A model generated the notes under the pieces. That model ran no database searches and was not told the DNA's origin. It was given only the letters and a program-made list of their open reading frames with translations. A stretch of DNA of 7,092 bases from Bacillota bacterium (lineage in GTDB: Bacteria; Bacillota; Bacilli; Thermoactinomycetales; DSM-44946), in assembly GCA_021793745.1 (NCBI GenBank), contig JAJYSD010000057.1:1-7092 (forward strand). The letters are read 5' to 3'. The translations under genes and the position numbers were made by a program. Of this stretch, positions 6,050 through 7,092 are shown one piece after another; position 1 is the stretch's first letter; each line of letters starts with the position of its first letter.

Positions 6050-6804
6050 CGGACATTCACCCCCTTCCCCTTCAGGTAGGATTTGAGGTCGCCGATCCTC
6101 AACTCCTGGTAATGGAAGAGGGATGCCGCCAAAGCGGCCGTCGCCGGGGTGGAGGAAAACACCTCATAAAAATGCTCCCGGGAACCGGCACCGCCGGAAG
6201 CGATCACCGGAACGCCGACGCTGGATGCGACCCGGCGGGTCAGCTCCAGGTCAAAGCCGCTCTTTTGTCCGTCCCGATCCATGCTGGTAAGCAGAATCTC
6301 CCCGGCTCCCCGTTCCACCACTTCCTTCGCCCAGTCCACCGCCCTTCGATCGGTGGATCGGCGGCCTCCGTGGGTGTATACGACCCAGTCGTTTCGCCCG
6401 GGATCCCATCGGGCATCGATGGCCACCACGATGCATTGGCTGCCGAAACGGCGCGCCCCCTCCTCCACCAGTTCCGGACGGAGAACGGCGGCGGTGTTGA
6501 TCGACACCTTGTCCGCACCGGCCCGGAGAATCCGGAACATGTCCTCCACGGAGGAAATCCCTCCGCCCACCGTGAAGGGAATGCTCAGCTCAGAGGCCGC
6601 TTCCTGGACGATATCCACCATCGTCCCCCTTCCCTCCTGGGAAGCGGAAATATCCAGGAAGACCAGCTCGTCGGCCCCTTCCCGGTCATACAGCCCGGCC
6701 AGTTCCACCGGATTCCCGGCATCCCTCAGGTTGACGAAGGAAACCCCCTTCACCACCCGGCCATCCTTCACATCCAAACAGGGAATGATCCGTTTCGCAA
6801 TCAT
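6040..6804 (-). CDS. hisF: Imidazole glycerol phosphate synthase, cyclase subunit
   Basis: TIM-barrel subunit that takes ammonia from the HisH glutaminase and converts PRFAR into imidazole glycerol phosphate and AICAR. 254 aa is the standard length. The start [20 protein letters not shown] places the catalytic acid at D11, and the second catalytic acid is D130 in [11 protein letters not shown]. Phosphate-binding loops are seen at TVGGGISS (78-85) and in the IASGGAG segment. The ATG at 6804 overlaps the hisA stop in an ATGA (6801-6804), and GAGGAAGG lies a few bases upstream within the end of hisA. HisH is not in the window; in the usual order it sits upstream of hisA. Expressed as part of the his operon; no regulatory site for the operon is visible because its head is outside. 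Confidence 0.97.
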   Translation of the reverse strand: MIAKRIIPCLDVKDGRVVKGVSFVNLRDAGNPVELAGLYDREGADELVFLDISASQEGRGTMVDIVQEAASELSIPFTVGGGISSVEDMFRILRAGADKVSINTAAVLRPELVEEGARRFGSQCIVVAIDARWDPGRNDWVVYTHGGRRSTDRRAVDWAKEVVERGAGEILLTSMDRDGQKSGFDLELTRRVASSVGVPVIASGGAGSREHFYEVFSSTPATAALAASLFHYQELRIGDLKSYLKGKGVNVRWP

Positions 6805-7092
6805 CGGCCTTCCTCTCCCATCTCCCGCGATAGACGCCTCAAGGCTTCACCCAGTTCCAAGTCGCCGGTATATAGGGCGCGACCGACCACGGCTCCGGCA
6901 ACGCCCTCCCCGGCGTGCCGGGCCAACCGAAGCAAATCCTCCGCATCGCGAACGCCGCCGGAGGCGATCACCCGTCTGCCGCAAGCCCGGGCCAGGGAGA
7001 GAATGGCCTCCACATTGGGACCGGACAAGGTTCCGTCCCTTGAAATATCGGTAAAAATAAAGGTTTCGGCGCCGCGGCGCACCATTTCCCGG
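6801..7092 (-). CDS. hisA: ProFAR isomerase, C-terminal part (cut by window edge)
   Basis: Phosphoribosylformimino-AICAR-phosphate isomerase, a TIM-barrel enzyme homologous to HisF that performs the Amadori rearrangement before the HisF/HisH step. The 96 residues present are the C-terminal part of a protein normally about 240 aa; the frame stays open at the right edge. [14 protein letters not shown] is the family hallmark holding the second catalytic aspartate (TDI) and the substrate loop. VIASGGV and the [13 protein letters not shown] segment form the C-terminal phosphate-binding site. The ATG at 7085 is an internal methionine, not the start. It is coupled to hisF by the ATGA overlap. Confidence 0.95.
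   Translation of the reverse strand, partial: REMVRRGAETFIFTDISRDGTLSGPNVEAILSLARACGRRVIASGGVRDAEDLLRLARHAGEGVAGAVVGRALYTGDLELGEALRRLSREMGEEGR

Noticed and set aside
6281..7054. A 257-codon plus-strand frame over hisF and hisA
   Set aside because: It is antisense to two clear his genes, Ser/Pro/Arg-rich, with no domain.

Overview
The window reads as a chromosomal segment from a moderately GC-rich member of the Bacillales. The order hisA-hisF-hisIE, then a YvcD-like TPR protein, trxB and a YvcI-like Nudix gene, all on one strand, is the conserved order known around his-yvcD-trxB-yvcI in Bacillus. Strong GGAGG-type ribosome binding sites, TTG and GTG starts and U-tailed terminators fit the same group. 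The base composition and an inserted thioredoxin gene make a Thermoactinomycetaceae-type or related thermophile plausible, but that is inference.

Layout, right to left along the minus strand: the 3' part of hisA (cut by the right edge), hisF and hisIE overlap and end at an intrinsic terminator (5360-5386). After a 1.2 kb interruption the minus strand resumes with a 573-aa TPR protein, a thioredoxin-like gene with a WCIDC active site (terminator 2102-2128), trxB with a TTG start (terminator 1009-1035), a Nudix hydrolase, and the 5' part of a ROK-family glucokinase cut by the left edge.

The interruption (about 4200-5400) is the unusual part. It carries genes on the plus strand that are not part of the usual order. 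One is a two-gene micro-operon: a 66-aa helical protein overlapping a 43-aa C4 zinc-ribbon protein, with a sigma-B-like promoter candidate and a clear terminator. The other is an unrecognised gene at 5053 with a good sigma-A-type promoter (4917-4945) and a perfect 14-bp LexA/SOS-box palindrome (4952-4965) on its predicted transcription start. This looks like a DNA-damage-inducible gene of unknown function. Its reading frame runs through the his terminator and 146 bases into the antisense strand of hisIE.

Functionally, the right side is the end of histidine biosynthesis (closing the imidazole ring and the early PRPP-ATP processing steps). The left side is thiol redox control (thioredoxin plus thioredoxin reductase), nucleotide housekeeping and glucose phosphorylation. 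A 23-bp perfect-arm palindrome (4231-4253) sits on the presumed promoter of the TPR-thioredoxin unit and may be an operator.
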